Origin: an uncultured Litorivicinus sp. | Lineage (GTDB): Bacteria > Pseudomonadota > Gammaproteobacteria > Pseudomonadales > Litorivicinaceae | Assembly: GCA_938091715.1 (NCBI GenBank) | Contig: CALKMT010000188.1 | Coordinates: 1-20,009, forward strand | Reading direction: 5' to 3' | DNA: 20,009 nt | Shown here: positions 6,038 to 13,498 of the stretch, piece by piece | How the letters are laid out: each line of letters starts with the position of its first letter | Numbering within the stretch: position 1 is the stretch's first letter | The notes under the pieces: model-generated | Told to the model about the DNA's origin: nothing | Databases searched by the model: none | What the model saw: only the letters and a program-made list of their open reading frames with translations | Program-made: the position numbers and the translations under genes

Positions 6038-8400
6038 TACTGAGTGTTTTCCGCCAGGTGGAACCAGGTTTCCAATACGCTGTCAGGGTTGAGCGACACC
6101 GAATCAATGCCCTCGTCCATCAACCATTGTGCAAAGTCCAGGTGATCCGACGGGCCCTGACCGCAAATGCCGACGTACTTGCCCGCAGCCTTGGCGCTTT
6201 GGATCGCACGGCTGAGTAGGAATTTGACCGCATCGTTCCGCTCGTCAAATTTGTCGGCGATGATGCCCGAATCCCGGTCCAGACCCAGCGCCAGCTGTGT
6301 CATGTCGTTGGATCCAATCGAGAATCCGTCAAAATATTCCAGGAACTGATCCGCCAGAATTGCATTGGACGGCAGCTCGCACATCATGATGACTTTCAAG
6401 TCGTTTTGACCCCGGGCCAGCCCGTTGTCCGCCAACAACTCGGTCACCGCCTTGGCCTCGTCCAGATTGCGCACAAAGGGCACCATGATCTCGACATTGG
6501 TTAGACCCATCTCATTGCGAACCTTTTTGAGCGCCATGCACTCCAGCTCGAAACAAGGGCGGAAACCCTCGTCGATGTAACGCGACGCGCCGCGGAAACC
6601 GAGCATCGGGTTCTCTTCCTCGGGCTCGTACCGACTGCCACCGATCAAGTTGCGGTATTCGTTTGATTTAAAGTCCGACAGACGAACAATGACGCGCTCG
6701 CCGGCAAACGCCGCGGCCAGGGTCGAAATGCCCTCGGCCAATTTATCGACATAAAAACTGACGGGATCTGCATAGCCGCCAATGCGCTCACCGATCGAGT
6801 TGCGCAAATCCGCCGGCAACTTGTCAAACTCCAACAAGGCCTGGGGGTGAATACCGATCATACGGTTGATGATGAACTCCAAGCGGGCCAAGCCGATACC
6901 AGCATTGGGCAGACCTGCAAAGGCAAAGGCTCGATCGGGGTTACCGACGTTCATCATGATTTTGAAGGGCAAATCGGGCATGGCCGCGATGTTGCGTTTT
7001 AGGTGATCAAACTCGAGCAGGCCACGGTAGACAAACCCCGTATCGCCCTCGGCGCAACTGACGGTTACTTCTTCGCCGCCCTGCAAGCGCTCGGTGGCAT
7101 CACCGGCACCCACCACCGCGGGAATACCCAGCTCGCGTGCAATAATGGCGGCGTGACAGGTACGGCCACCCCGGTTGGTCACGATGGCACTGGCGCGTTT
7201 CATGACCGGCTCCCAGTCGGGGTCGGTCATGTCCGTGACCAGCACGTCGCCTACCTCGACTTGGTCCATTTCTTCGATGCTGCTCAGCACCTTGACCGGA
7301 CCGCGACCAATCTTTTGTCCAATCGCACGTCCCTCGACCAGGACATCGCCCTGGCCTTTCAGCACGTAACTTTCCATGACGTTGTTGTCGGCTCGGGACT
7401 GGACCGTCTCAGGACGGGCCTGCACGATGTATAGGCCATGATCGTCGCCGTCTTTGGCCCACTCGATGTCCATCGGACGACCGTAGTGTTTCTCGATAAT
7501 GACCGCCTGACGGGACAGCTCTTCGACTTCGCTGTCAGACAAACAAAAGACCCCGCGCTCTTGCGCATCCACGTCGACGGTTTTAACACTTTTGCCCGGG
7601 GCGTTCTGGTCGTACACCATCTTGATCAACTTCGAGCCGCGAGAACGACGCAGCACCGCAGGCTTGCCTGCTTCTAGGATCGGCTTGGATACATAAAATT
7701 CGTCAGGATTGACCGCACCCTGGACCACGGTTTCACCCAAGCCATAGGCCGCGGTAACAAACACCACATCGCGGAATCCGGACTCGGTGTCCATGGTGAA
7801 CATGACCCCGGCGGCCCCGGTTTCAGAGCGCACCATGCGCTGAATGCCTGCGGACAAGGCGACCAACTCGTGATCAAAGCCCTGGTGTACCCGGTAACTG
7901 ATCGCGCGATCGTTAAACAACGAGGCAAAGACTTCTTTAATGCTGGCTTTGATGTTGTCAAACCCACGGATGTTCAAAAAGGTTTCTTGTTGACCCGCAA
8001 ACGATGCATCGGGCAAGTCCTCGGCGGTGGCCGAAGAGCGAACGGCTACGGAAATGTTGGGGTTGCCCGCACTCATGTCTGCAAAGTCTTGCTCTAAGGC
8101 TTGCTCAAAGCCTTGGCTGAACGGCGTTTGCATAATCCAACCACGAATTTTCGCGCCGGTTTCCGCCAGGGCACGAACATCGTCAACGTCCAGCGCGTCC
8201 AGCTCGGCTTTGATGCGACCCGCCAGATCGTCCTGGGCTAGGAATTCACGATACGCATCGGCAGTGGTGGCGAAACCACCAGGAACACTGACGCCGGCGC
8301 CCGATAAATTAGAGATCATTTCACCCAGTGATGCGTTCTTGCCGCCGACGACTTCGACATCGTCCATCCCTAGTTTTTCAAAGCCGATGGTGTATTGCAT
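6037..8400 (-). CDS. ppsA: Phosphoenolpyruvate synthase (pyruvate, water dikinase)
   Basis: PpsA converts pyruvate, ATP and water to PEP, AMP and phosphate, the first step of gluconeogenesis from pyruvate, in the cytoplasm. The 787 residues fit the family length (E. coli 792). The order is an N-terminal ATP-grasp domain (about 15-340, starting GFEKLGMDDVEVVGGKNASL), the swivelling phosphohistidine domain with GGRTCHAAIIARELGIPAV (H416 phosphorylated, T414 the likely regulatory threonine), and a C-terminal TIM barrel (about 480-780) with GSNDMTQLALGLDRDSG and the catalytic cysteine C746 in GICGQGPSDH. The ATG at 8400 has a good ribosome site (GGAGA, 6 bases upstream). ppsR is divergent, and rraA follows with a TAATG junction. 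No deviation from key residues was seen. Confidence 0.97.
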   Translation of the reverse strand: MQYTIGFEKLGMDDVEVVGGKNASLGEMISNLSGAGVSVPGGFATTADAYREFLAQDDLAGRIKAELDALDVDDVRALAETGAKIRGWIMQTPFSQGFEQALEQDFADMSAGNPNISVAVRSSATAEDLPDASFAGQQETFLNIRGFDNIKASIKEVFASLFNDRAISYRVHQGFDHELVALSAGIQRMVRSETGAAGVMFTMDTESGFRDVVFVTAAYGLGETVVQGAVNPDEFYVSKPILEAGKPAVLRRSRGSKLIKMVYDQNAPGKSVKTVDVDAQERGVFCLSDSEVEELSRQAVIIEKHYGRPMDIEWAKDGDDHGLYIVQARPETVQSRADNNVMESYVLKGQGDVLVEGRAIGQKIGRGPVKVLSSIEEMDQVEVGDVLVTDMTDPDWEPVMKRASAIVTNRGGRTCHAAIIARELGIPAVVGAGDATERLQGGEEVTVSCAEGDTGFVYRGLLEFDHLKRNIAAMPDLPFKIMMNVGNPDRAFAFAGLPNAGIGLARLEFIINRMIGIHPQALLEFDKLPADLRNSIGERIGGYADPVSFYVDKLAEGISTLAAAFAGERVIVRLSDFKSNEYRNLIGGSRYEPEEENPMLGFRGASRYIDEGFRPCFELECMALKKVRNEMGLTNVEIMVPFVRNLDEAKAVTELLADNGLARGQNDLKVIMMCELPSNAILADQFLEYFDGFSIGSNDMTQLALGLDRDSGIIADKFDERNDAVKFLLSRAIQSAKAAGKYVGICGQGPSDHLDFAQWLMDEGIDSVSLNPDSVLETWFHLAENTQ

Positions 8401-8538
8401 AACAGGTCTCCGGTAATGCGTTCGCGATTGCCCACAGGGTAAAAAGTCCGTGTTAGGCTCCTTGCAAGACAGCTTTATACCCGATCAACGAACTCGATTC
8501 ACCGCTAATTGCGACCAAAAAGGAATAACGGTCACATT

Positions 8539-9369
8539 ATGAATGAAAAACGCAGAACGATTTTCTTTATCTCTGACGGCACCGGCATTACCGCTGAAAC
8601 CTTGGGACAAAGCCTGCTAAGCCAGTTTGAATCCAAGGTCGAGTTCGACCGCCAGACCTATCCCTACGTGGACACACTGGAAAAAGCCCAGCAGGTGCGG
8701 GATGAAATCAACCATGCCGAGCAACGAGACGGCATGCCGCCGATTATTTTTGACACCCTGGTAGATCCCCAGGTGCGCGACACCGTCTCCAGTGCCAATG
8801 GTGTCATGCTGGATGTCTTTCAAACCTTTCTAAAACCACTGGAGACGGCGTTGATGTCCGAGTCCGCCTACTCGGTGGGACGCAGCCACTCGGTCAACAC
8901 CCATCGGGGGTATGAACGACGCATCGAGGCGGTCAATTTCGCCTTGGATAACGACGATGGCGCGCGGATTCGTTATTACGATCAAGCCGACCTGATCGTG
9001 ATTGGCGTCTCGCGATGCGGAAAAACACCAACTTGTTTGTATCTCGCCATGCAGTTCGGCATCAAAGCTGCCAACTACCCACTGACCGAGGAAGACTTGG
9101 ACAGCCCTCAGCTGCCTGGGCTGTTACGAAAGCACAAGTCGAAACTGTTTGGCCTGACCATCGATCCGGTACGCTTGCAGGCCATTCGCGCACAGCGCAA
9201 GCCGGATTCGCGCTATGCCAGCTCGCATCAATGCCATTTTGAAGTGAACGAGGTGGAGGCCATGTACCGCCGGGAAGGCATCCCGCATATTGCGACGACC
9301 GACCAAAGCGTCGAGGAAATCTCGACGCAACTGCTAGCCACCACCGGACTTAAGCGTCAGTACCTATAA
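8539..9369 (+). CDS. ppsR: PEP synthase regulatory protein (bifunctional kinase/pyrophosphorylase)
   Basis: PpsR (DUF299) inactivates PpsA by ADP-dependent phosphorylation of a threonine beside the catalytic histidine, and reactivates it by phosphate-dependent dephosphorylation. The 276 residues match the family (E. coli 277). Signatures are the N-terminal IFFISDGTGITAETLGQSLL, the central SVGRSHSVN, the P-loop GVSRCGKT (156-163) and the conserved FGIKAANYPLTEEDL. ATG 8539 gives the family N-terminus; an in-frame TTG at 8509 would add ten unrelated residues. The gene is divergent from ppsA across 138 bases, the arrangement seen in many gammaproteobacteria. Its end overlaps the convergent hydrolase gene by 20 bases. 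The target residues T414 and H416 are intact in PpsA here. Confidence 0.96.
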   Translation: MNEKRRTIFFISDGTGITAETLGQSLLSQFESKVEFDRQTYPYVDTLEKAQQVRDEINHAEQRDGMPPIIFDTLVDPQVRDTVSSANGVMLDVFQTFLKPLETALMSESAYSVGRSHSVNTHRGYERRIEAVNFALDNDDGARIRYYDQADLIVIGVSRCGKTPTCLYLAMQFGIKAANYPLTEEDLDSPQLPGLLRKHKSKLFGLTIDPVRLQAIRAQRKPDSRYASSHQCHFEVNEVEAMYRREGIPHIATTDQSVEEISTQLLATTGLKRQYL

Positions 9370-10150
9370 ATGCACTGATCAAGTCGCCCAGCACCGCGGG
9401 CTTTTGATAGGGCAGCGCATGGTCACAGCCCGGCACCGTGCGATAGGTCCAGTCAGGACGGCTCGCCAGTCGACGGTGCAGCTCGTGCGCGGGCTCGGGC
9501 GTCCGCTCGCCCACCACCGATAGCACTTGGCGCTGATGCGCCAGCAAACGTTCGCGATCCAAACCCTCGGCAGCCTCGGCTACAGATTCCAGGGCGTGGG
9601 CCAGTCCCAACGGGCGATGGGCCAGCCGCGACACCACGCGGCGCTCGACCCGAGGATGTTTTGAGCGCCCGGGCGAGACCAAATCCAAAAACGCCGTAAC
9701 GCCCTGCTCGGGGGTGGCTGACGTTTTTAAGGGTTCGGTGGCATGACGATACAAACGCCGCCGGGTCAAGGTTTCCTGCCAATCCTCGCGCTCCATCAGG
9801 GCCGGCTCAACCAGCACTGTCCTGGCAATTGAAAACTCTCCGGTGGCGGCCAACTTCATGGCCAACAAGCCACCAAACGAATACCCCACCAAATCAAATT
9901 CGTGCCAACCGTAATCGGTCAACACCTCGGCCAGATGCGCAACCTGCTCGTCGATTGAAAAGGCCTGTTCGCTGCGATGGGCGTAAAACGTCTCGCCCGC
10001 CCCGTATAGATCGGGCGCCAATACCTCCGAGGCCTGGCGCAATTGAGGGATCACCCCTCCCCAGGTCAGCCGGGCGGCGACCCCCGCACCGTGCAACAGC
10101 AACACTTTGCGATTCCCAGGCGTCGGCAATGACACCTGATGCAGGTTCAT
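9350..10150 (-). CDS. Alpha/beta-fold hydrolase
   Basis: The 266-residue product has the alpha/beta hydrolase layout. KVLLLHGAG (about 15-23) forms the oxyanion hole, the nucleophile elbow is LVGYSFGG with S91, and the catalytic histidine is H244 in GCDHALPYQKP. The acid is probably in the SVVGERTPEP loop near residue 215, but I cannot fix it. A helical, Arg-rich lid lies between about 120 and 200. There is no signal peptide, so it should be cytoplasmic. It could be an esterase, thioesterase or C-C bond hydrolase; the substrate is unknown. ATG 10150 is preferred over 10225 because the longer form adds 25 residues before the first beta strand and would run through the Nudix start region. It is divergent from the Nudix gene. 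Confidence 0.82.
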   Translation of the reverse strand: MNLHQVSLPTPGNRKVLLLHGAGVAARLTWGGVIPQLRQASEVLAPDLYGAGETFYAHRSEQAFSIDEQVAHLAEVLTDYGWHEFDLVGYSFGGLLAMKLAATGEFSIARTVLVEPALMEREDWQETLTRRRLYRHATEPLKTSATPEQGVTAFLDLVSPGRSKHPRVERRVVSRLAHRPLGLAHALESVAEAAEGLDRERLLAHQRQVLSVVGERTPEPAHELHRRLASRPDWTYRTVPGCDHALPYQKPAVLGDLISAFIGTDA

Positions 10151-10195
10151 GCGCCAGGATCCGCGAGCGTGAAGTTTTTGCGTTATTCTCATCCG

Positions 10196-10840
10196 ATGCC
10201 TATACCCATCAATAACCCGCTGCATCCGCCCTCAAACGTGCTGATTCCGAGACCTTGGCGACCGGCCGGCGAGCAACGCCTGGCTGCGGTGGCCATGCTG
10301 CAGATCTCGCTCAACAACCCAGGGCTTGAGCAAGTCCCCGTTGCGCAGGATACCGACGGGATCCTGTTGATCAAGCGATCTGAGAACCTGCGTGGCCATT
10401 CCGGCCAGTGGGCCCTGCCGGGCGGCAAGCAAGAGCCTAACGAATCCCTGTGGCAAACCGCCAAACGTGAATTGCACGAGGAGACCCGGTTATCGCCCGA
10501 ACGGATTCACTGGACCGGAGACATGGGCGGTTTGGTGACCGGCACCGGTTACCGGGCCCAGGTATTGTTGGGGCGTATGACTCAACCCGAGGCGATACAG
10601 GTCGACGGCAGCGAGGCCGTTTTGGCCTCGGCCTATCCGATTCAATGGTTATTGCGCGAGGACACCTATCGGTTCCGTCCGGTGGGGGTGATTCCCGGCC
10701 GGCACTTTAGCTGGGGTCATCCAGACCCAGCCCAGGACTGGCCAACGCCGTTGTGGGGGGCAACCGCCTTCATGCTGCTGGAATTGCGGCGCAGGCTACG
10801 GCCGGACTTGCCCGACCCAGATACCCGGCCAAAAGACTAG
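10196..10840 (+). CDS. Nudix hydrolase, CoA-pyrophosphatase-like (NudL type)
   Basis: The 214-residue product carries a Nudix box at residues 77-99 (GKQEPNE...RELHEETRL). It fits Gx5Ex7REUxEExGU except that the last glycine is arginine (R98). The metal-binding glutamates E92, E95 and E96 are intact. Directly before it, LLIKRSENLRGHSGQWALPGG resembles the LLTxRSxxLRxHxGQxxFPGG signature of CoA diphosphatases, so hydrolysis of CoA or its derivatives to 4'-phosphopantetheine and 3',5'-ADP is the best guess. ATG 10196 is chosen although no ribosome site is visible. A TATTCT hexamer (10184-10189) ends 7 bases before it, so the mRNA may be nearly leaderless. ATG 10139 is in frame but overlaps the divergent hydrolase start. 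Its stop lies within a CTAG shared with the cysB stop. Confidence 0.85.
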   Translation: MPIPINNPLHPPSNVLIPRPWRPAGEQRLAAVAMLQISLNNPGLEQVPVAQDTDGILLIKRSENLRGHSGQWALPGGKQEPNESLWQTAKRELHEETRLSPERIHWTGDMGGLVTGTGYRAQVLLGRMTQPEAIQVDGSEAVLASAYPIQWLLREDTYRFRPVGVIPGRHFSWGHPDPAQDWPTPLWGATAFMLLELRRRLRPDLPDPDTRPKD

Positions 10841-11814
10841 AATTCGGGCAGTTTGATGTCGCTGAACAGGGCTTCGACCTCGGCCCGGGTTTGTGTGCGC
10901 TGGGCCGCCTGAACCAATGCCGGCGTCAGGTGCGGAGCGAACAGTTCGATGAAGTGGTACATATAACCGCGCAAAAACGAGCCGCGGCGGAAACCGATTT
11001 TGGTCTCGCTGGCGGCGAACAGGTGATCCGCCGGCAGGCACACCAGATCACTGTCTGCCACTGGGTCATAGGCCATCGAGGCGACAATACCGACGCCCAT
11101 GCCCATGCGCACATAGGTCTTGATCACGTCCGCGTCCGCCGCGGTAAACACGATCTGCGGCACCAATCCCATGCGGCTAAAGGCCTCGTCCAGCTTCGAA
11201 CGGCCGGTAAAACCAAATACGTAAGTCACCAGCGGCTCTTCCGCCAACCGTTCGATGGTCAGCGGACCGTCGATTTGAGCCAAGGGGTGATCCTTGGGCA
11301 CCAAAATACAGCGGTTCCAGCGATAGCAAGGCATCATGATCAGATCGTTGAAGTGCTCCATTGCTTCGGTGGCAATGGCAAAGTCTGCCAATCCCTCGGC
11401 TGCCTCTTGAGCAATTTGGCGCGGCGTACCTTGATGGATACTCAGCGCGACTTCGGGGTAGCCCTGCATAAAGCTGCGCACCAACGGCGGCATGACATAG
11501 CGCGCCTGGGTGTGAGTGGTCGCCACCGTCAGCGTGCCCTGCTGCTCGTTGCTGTACTCTTGGCTTAGCTGCCGGATCCGATCCACCTTGCCCAGAATGT
11601 CGCCGCTGACCCGCAGGATTTCTTCGCCGGCCGGGGTAATGTGCGTCAGGTGCTTGCCGTTACGGGCAAAGATTTCGATGCCGAGCTCGTCCTCTAGCAA
11701 TCGAATCTGCTTGCTGATGCCGGGTTGCGAGGTGAACAGGCTTTGCGCAGTCGCCGACACGTTCAGATCATGCTTGGCGACTTCCCAAATGTAGCGCAGT
11801 TGCTGGAGCTTCAT
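10837..11814 (-). CDS. cysB: LysR-type transcriptional regulator CysB
   Basis: CysB activates genes of sulfate and thiosulfate uptake and cysteine synthesis. In enterics N-acetylserine (formed from O-acetylserine) is the inducer, and sulfide or thiosulfate act as anti-inducers. The 325 residues match the family. The N-terminal winged helix-turn-helix (MKLQQLRYIWEVAKHDLNVS, then TSQPGISKQIRLLEDELG) is typical of CysB rather than Cbl. The effector domain (about 90-300) has TVATTHTQARYVMP, VFGFTGRSKLDEAF and FTAADADVIKTYVRMGMGVG. ATG 11814 gives the exact family start although the ribosome site is weak. The gene faces the ccoN promoter region on one side and is convergent with the Nudix gene on the other, sharing the CTAG of both stop codons. 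It is likely single-gene transcribed and, as in enterics, may repress itself. Confidence 0.96.
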   Translation of the reverse strand: MKLQQLRYIWEVAKHDLNVSATAQSLFTSQPGISKQIRLLEDELGIEIFARNGKHLTHITPAGEEILRVSGDILGKVDRIRQLSQEYSNEQQGTLTVATTHTQARYVMPPLVRSFMQGYPEVALSIHQGTPRQIAQEAAEGLADFAIATEAMEHFNDLIMMPCYRWNRCILVPKDHPLAQIDGPLTIERLAEEPLVTYVFGFTGRSKLDEAFSRMGLVPQIVFTAADADVIKTYVRMGMGVGIVASMAYDPVADSDLVCLPADHLFAASETKIGFRRGSFLRGYMYHFIELFAPHLTPALVQAAQRTQTRAEVEALFSDIKLPEF

Positions 11815-11887
11815 AGTTAACGATTAGATCCGGTAGGGGCTTGTTATATCCAAAAACAATAACATAGCCGGTTTTTATTCTGTTTTC

Positions 11888-11893
11888 ATTATA
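11888..11893 (-). promoter_or_regulatory. Candidate -10 box (TATAAT) for cysB
   Basis: Read on the minus strand, a consensus TATAAT stands about 74 bases before the cysB ATG in an AT-rich stretch. A poor -35 candidate (TTCAGT) lies 17 bases upstream of it. The leader would be roughly 67 bases. CysB-binding sites are degenerate and I do not mark one. Confidence 0.35.
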
Positions 11894-11922
11894 TCAGCCT
11901 GCGGAACCAGACTGAATCAAAC

Positions 11923-11936
11923 CTGACCAAGATCAA
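11923..11936. promoter_or_regulatory. Candidate FNR/Anr binding site upstream of ccoN
   Basis: The sequence CTGAC-CAAG-ATCAA matches TTGAT-N4-ATCAA fully in the right half and in the TGA core of the left half. Its centre (11929.5) lies about 62 bases before the start point predicted from the -35/-10 pair at 11956-11985, the usual place for FNR-type class I activation. cbb3 oxidase operons are commonly driven by FNR/Anr under low oxygen. The match and spacing are seen; binding is inferred. Confidence 0.5.
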
Positions 11937-11955
11937 AGTCTATGCCTTCTTTTAT

Positions 11956-11985
11956 TTGAGGCCGGTTGAGTAAAACGGTTACACT
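11956..11985 (+). promoter_or_regulatory. Candidate sigma-70 promoter of the cco operon
   Basis: TTGAGG (11956-11961) and TACACT (11980-11985) are separated by 18 bases and fit a sigma-70 promoter with start near 11992. The leader of about 60 bases contains a 5-bp hairpin GGCCC/GGGCC (12010-12025) and ends with AAGGA 9 bases before the ccoN ATG. No other promoter-like pair in this 237-base gap is as good in this direction. Confidence 0.4.
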
Positions 11986-12051
11986 GTCGGCGTTTTCGCA
12001 ACAACTCGTGGCCCGAATTTGGGCCCTTAAAAATTAGGCAAAGGACTCTAT

Positions 12052-13497
12052 ATGGCACAGGCAGGCTCGACTCCTGTGTCCTACGACTATGATGTCGTCC
12101 GAAAATTTTCGGTTATGACGGTGGTCTGGGGCATCTTCGGAATGGCAATGGGTGTTCTCATTGCAACTCAATTGGTATGGCCGGAATTTTTGGCCTCGGA
12201 ATTCACGCATTTCGGGCGCCTGCGTCCCTTGCACACCAATGCGGTTATCTTTGCCTTTGGCGGTTGCGCGCTGTTTGCGACCAGCTATTACGTCGTTCAG
12301 CGTACCTGCGGAACCACCCTAGCCTTTCCGGGATTGGCCAAGTTTACCTTTTGGGGTTGGCAGGCCGTTATCGTCTCCGCCGCCATCACCCTGCCCCTGG
12401 GATTGACCTCGACCAAGGAATACGCCGAGCTGGAATGGCCCATCGACCTGCTGATCGCGGCCGTGTGGATTAGCTACGCGATTGTATTTCTGGGCACCAT
12501 CCGCAACCGCACCACCCCGCATATTTACGTGGCAAACTGGTTTTATGCCGCGTTCATTATCGTCATCGCGGTATTGCACATCGTCAACTCGATGGCCGTG
12601 CCGGTTAGCTGGTTCAAGTCCTACAGCGTCTACTCAGGTGCCGTCGACGCTATGGTTCAGTGGTGGTACGGCCACAATGCCGTGGGCTTCTTTTTGACCG
12701 CAGGCTTTCTGGGGATGATGTACTACTTCGTGCCCAAGCAAGCGGGCCGTCCGGTCTACAGCTACCGCCTATCGATCGTGCACTTTTGGGCACTGATCGC
12801 GACCTATATGTGGGCCGGCGCACACCACCTGCACTACTCGGCACTGCCGAACTGGGCTCAGTCAGTGGGCATGGTGATGTCATTGATTTTGCTGGCGCCC
12901 AGTTGGGGCGGCATGATTAACGGCGTAATGACCCTGTCCGGCGCCTGGCAAAAACTGCGTCACGACCCGATCCTGCGTTTCTTGGTGGTCTCGCTGTCGT
13001 TCTATGGCATGTCGACCTTTGAGGGCCCCATGATGGCTATCAAGACGGTCAACGCTCTGTCGCACAACACAGACTGGACGATCGGCCACGTGCACTCCGG
13101 CGCCCTGGGTTGGGTAGCCATGGTCTCGATCGGTGCGATCTATCACGTCCTGCCCAAGGTCTATGGCCTGACGGCGATGTATTCCATTCGTTTGATCAAC
13201 CTGCACTTCTGGTTGGCCACCATTGGCGTTGTTCTGTACATCGCTGCGATGTGGGTAAACGGCATTATGCAGGGCCTGATGTGGCGCGCGGTTAACGCCG
13301 ACGGCACCTTGACCTACGCCTTTATCGACTCGGTTTCGGCCAGCTATGCGGGCTACACCGTCCGTTTGCTGGGCGGCATTTTGTATGTCATCGGCATGTT
13401 GGTGATGGGCTATAACGTCTATCGCACTCTGCGTTTGGCGCAAACCGACAGCACCGCCACTTCCGTTGGCGGCCTGACTGCAGCGGCGGGGAAATAA
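12052..13497 (+). CDS. ccoN: Cytochrome cbb3 oxidase subunit I, CcoN
   Basis: CcoN is the catalytic inner-membrane subunit of the high-affinity cbb3 oxidase, reducing O2 to water and pumping protons. The 481 residues form about 12 membrane helices. Ligands visible are H61 (RPLHTNAVIF) and H348 for low-spin heme b, H346 for heme b3 (IGHVHSGALGW), and H208 (WYGHNAVGF), H258 and H259 (AGAHHLHYS) for CuB. Y252 is at the place of the cross-linked tyrosine. These positions are within one residue of the Pseudomonas stutzeri enzyme by my count. The ATG has a good AAGGA ribosome site. It is the first gene of an eight-gene run on the plus strand. Nothing in the sequence deviates from a working oxidase. 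Confidence 0.97.
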   Translation: MAQAGSTPVSYDYDVVRKFSVMTVVWGIFGMAMGVLIATQLVWPEFLASEFTHFGRLRPLHTNAVIFAFGGCALFATSYYVVQRTCGTTLAFPGLAKFTFWGWQAVIVSAAITLPLGLTSTKEYAELEWPIDLLIAAVWISYAIVFLGTIRNRTTPHIYVANWFYAAFIIVIAVLHIVNSMAVPVSWFKSYSVYSGAVDAMVQWWYGHNAVGFFLTAGFLGMMYYFVPKQAGRPVYSYRLSIVHFWALIATYMWAGAHHLHYSALPNWAQSVGMVMSLILLAPSWGGMINGVMTLSGAWQKLRHDPILRFLVVSLSFYGMSTFEGPMMAIKTVNALSHNTDWTIGHVHSGALGWVAMVSIGAIYHVLPKVYGLTAMYSIRLINLHFWLATIGVVLYIAAMWVNGIMQGLMWRAVNADGTLTYAFIDSVSASYAGYTVRLLGGILYVIGMLVMGYNVYRTLRLAQTDSTATSVGGLTAAAGK

Positions 13498-13498
13498 C

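Noticed and set aside
7003..7434. 143-codon plus-strand open frame antisense to ppsA
   Set aside because: It covers the phosphohistidine domain of ppsA, which is fully conserved; the antisense product has no recognisable features.
8401..8538. Strong promoter or operator between ppsA and ppsR
   Set aside because: A TATAAA on the minus strand (8474-8479) has no fitting -35 box, and I found no convincing operator repeat.
10139..10195. Longer Nudix start at ATG 10139
   Set aside because: It would overlap the start of the divergent hydrolase and adds residues unlike family N-termini; ATG 10196 is preferred, though not proven.
11907..11920. Second FNR site ending in ATCAA
   Set aside because: Only the right half-site matches; the left half (CCAGA) does not.
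12010..12025. Hairpin GGCCC-GAATTT-GGGCC as a terminator after a hidden gene
   Set aside because: The stem is only 5 bp, no T-run follows, and it lies in the ccoN leader; at most it affects the leader.
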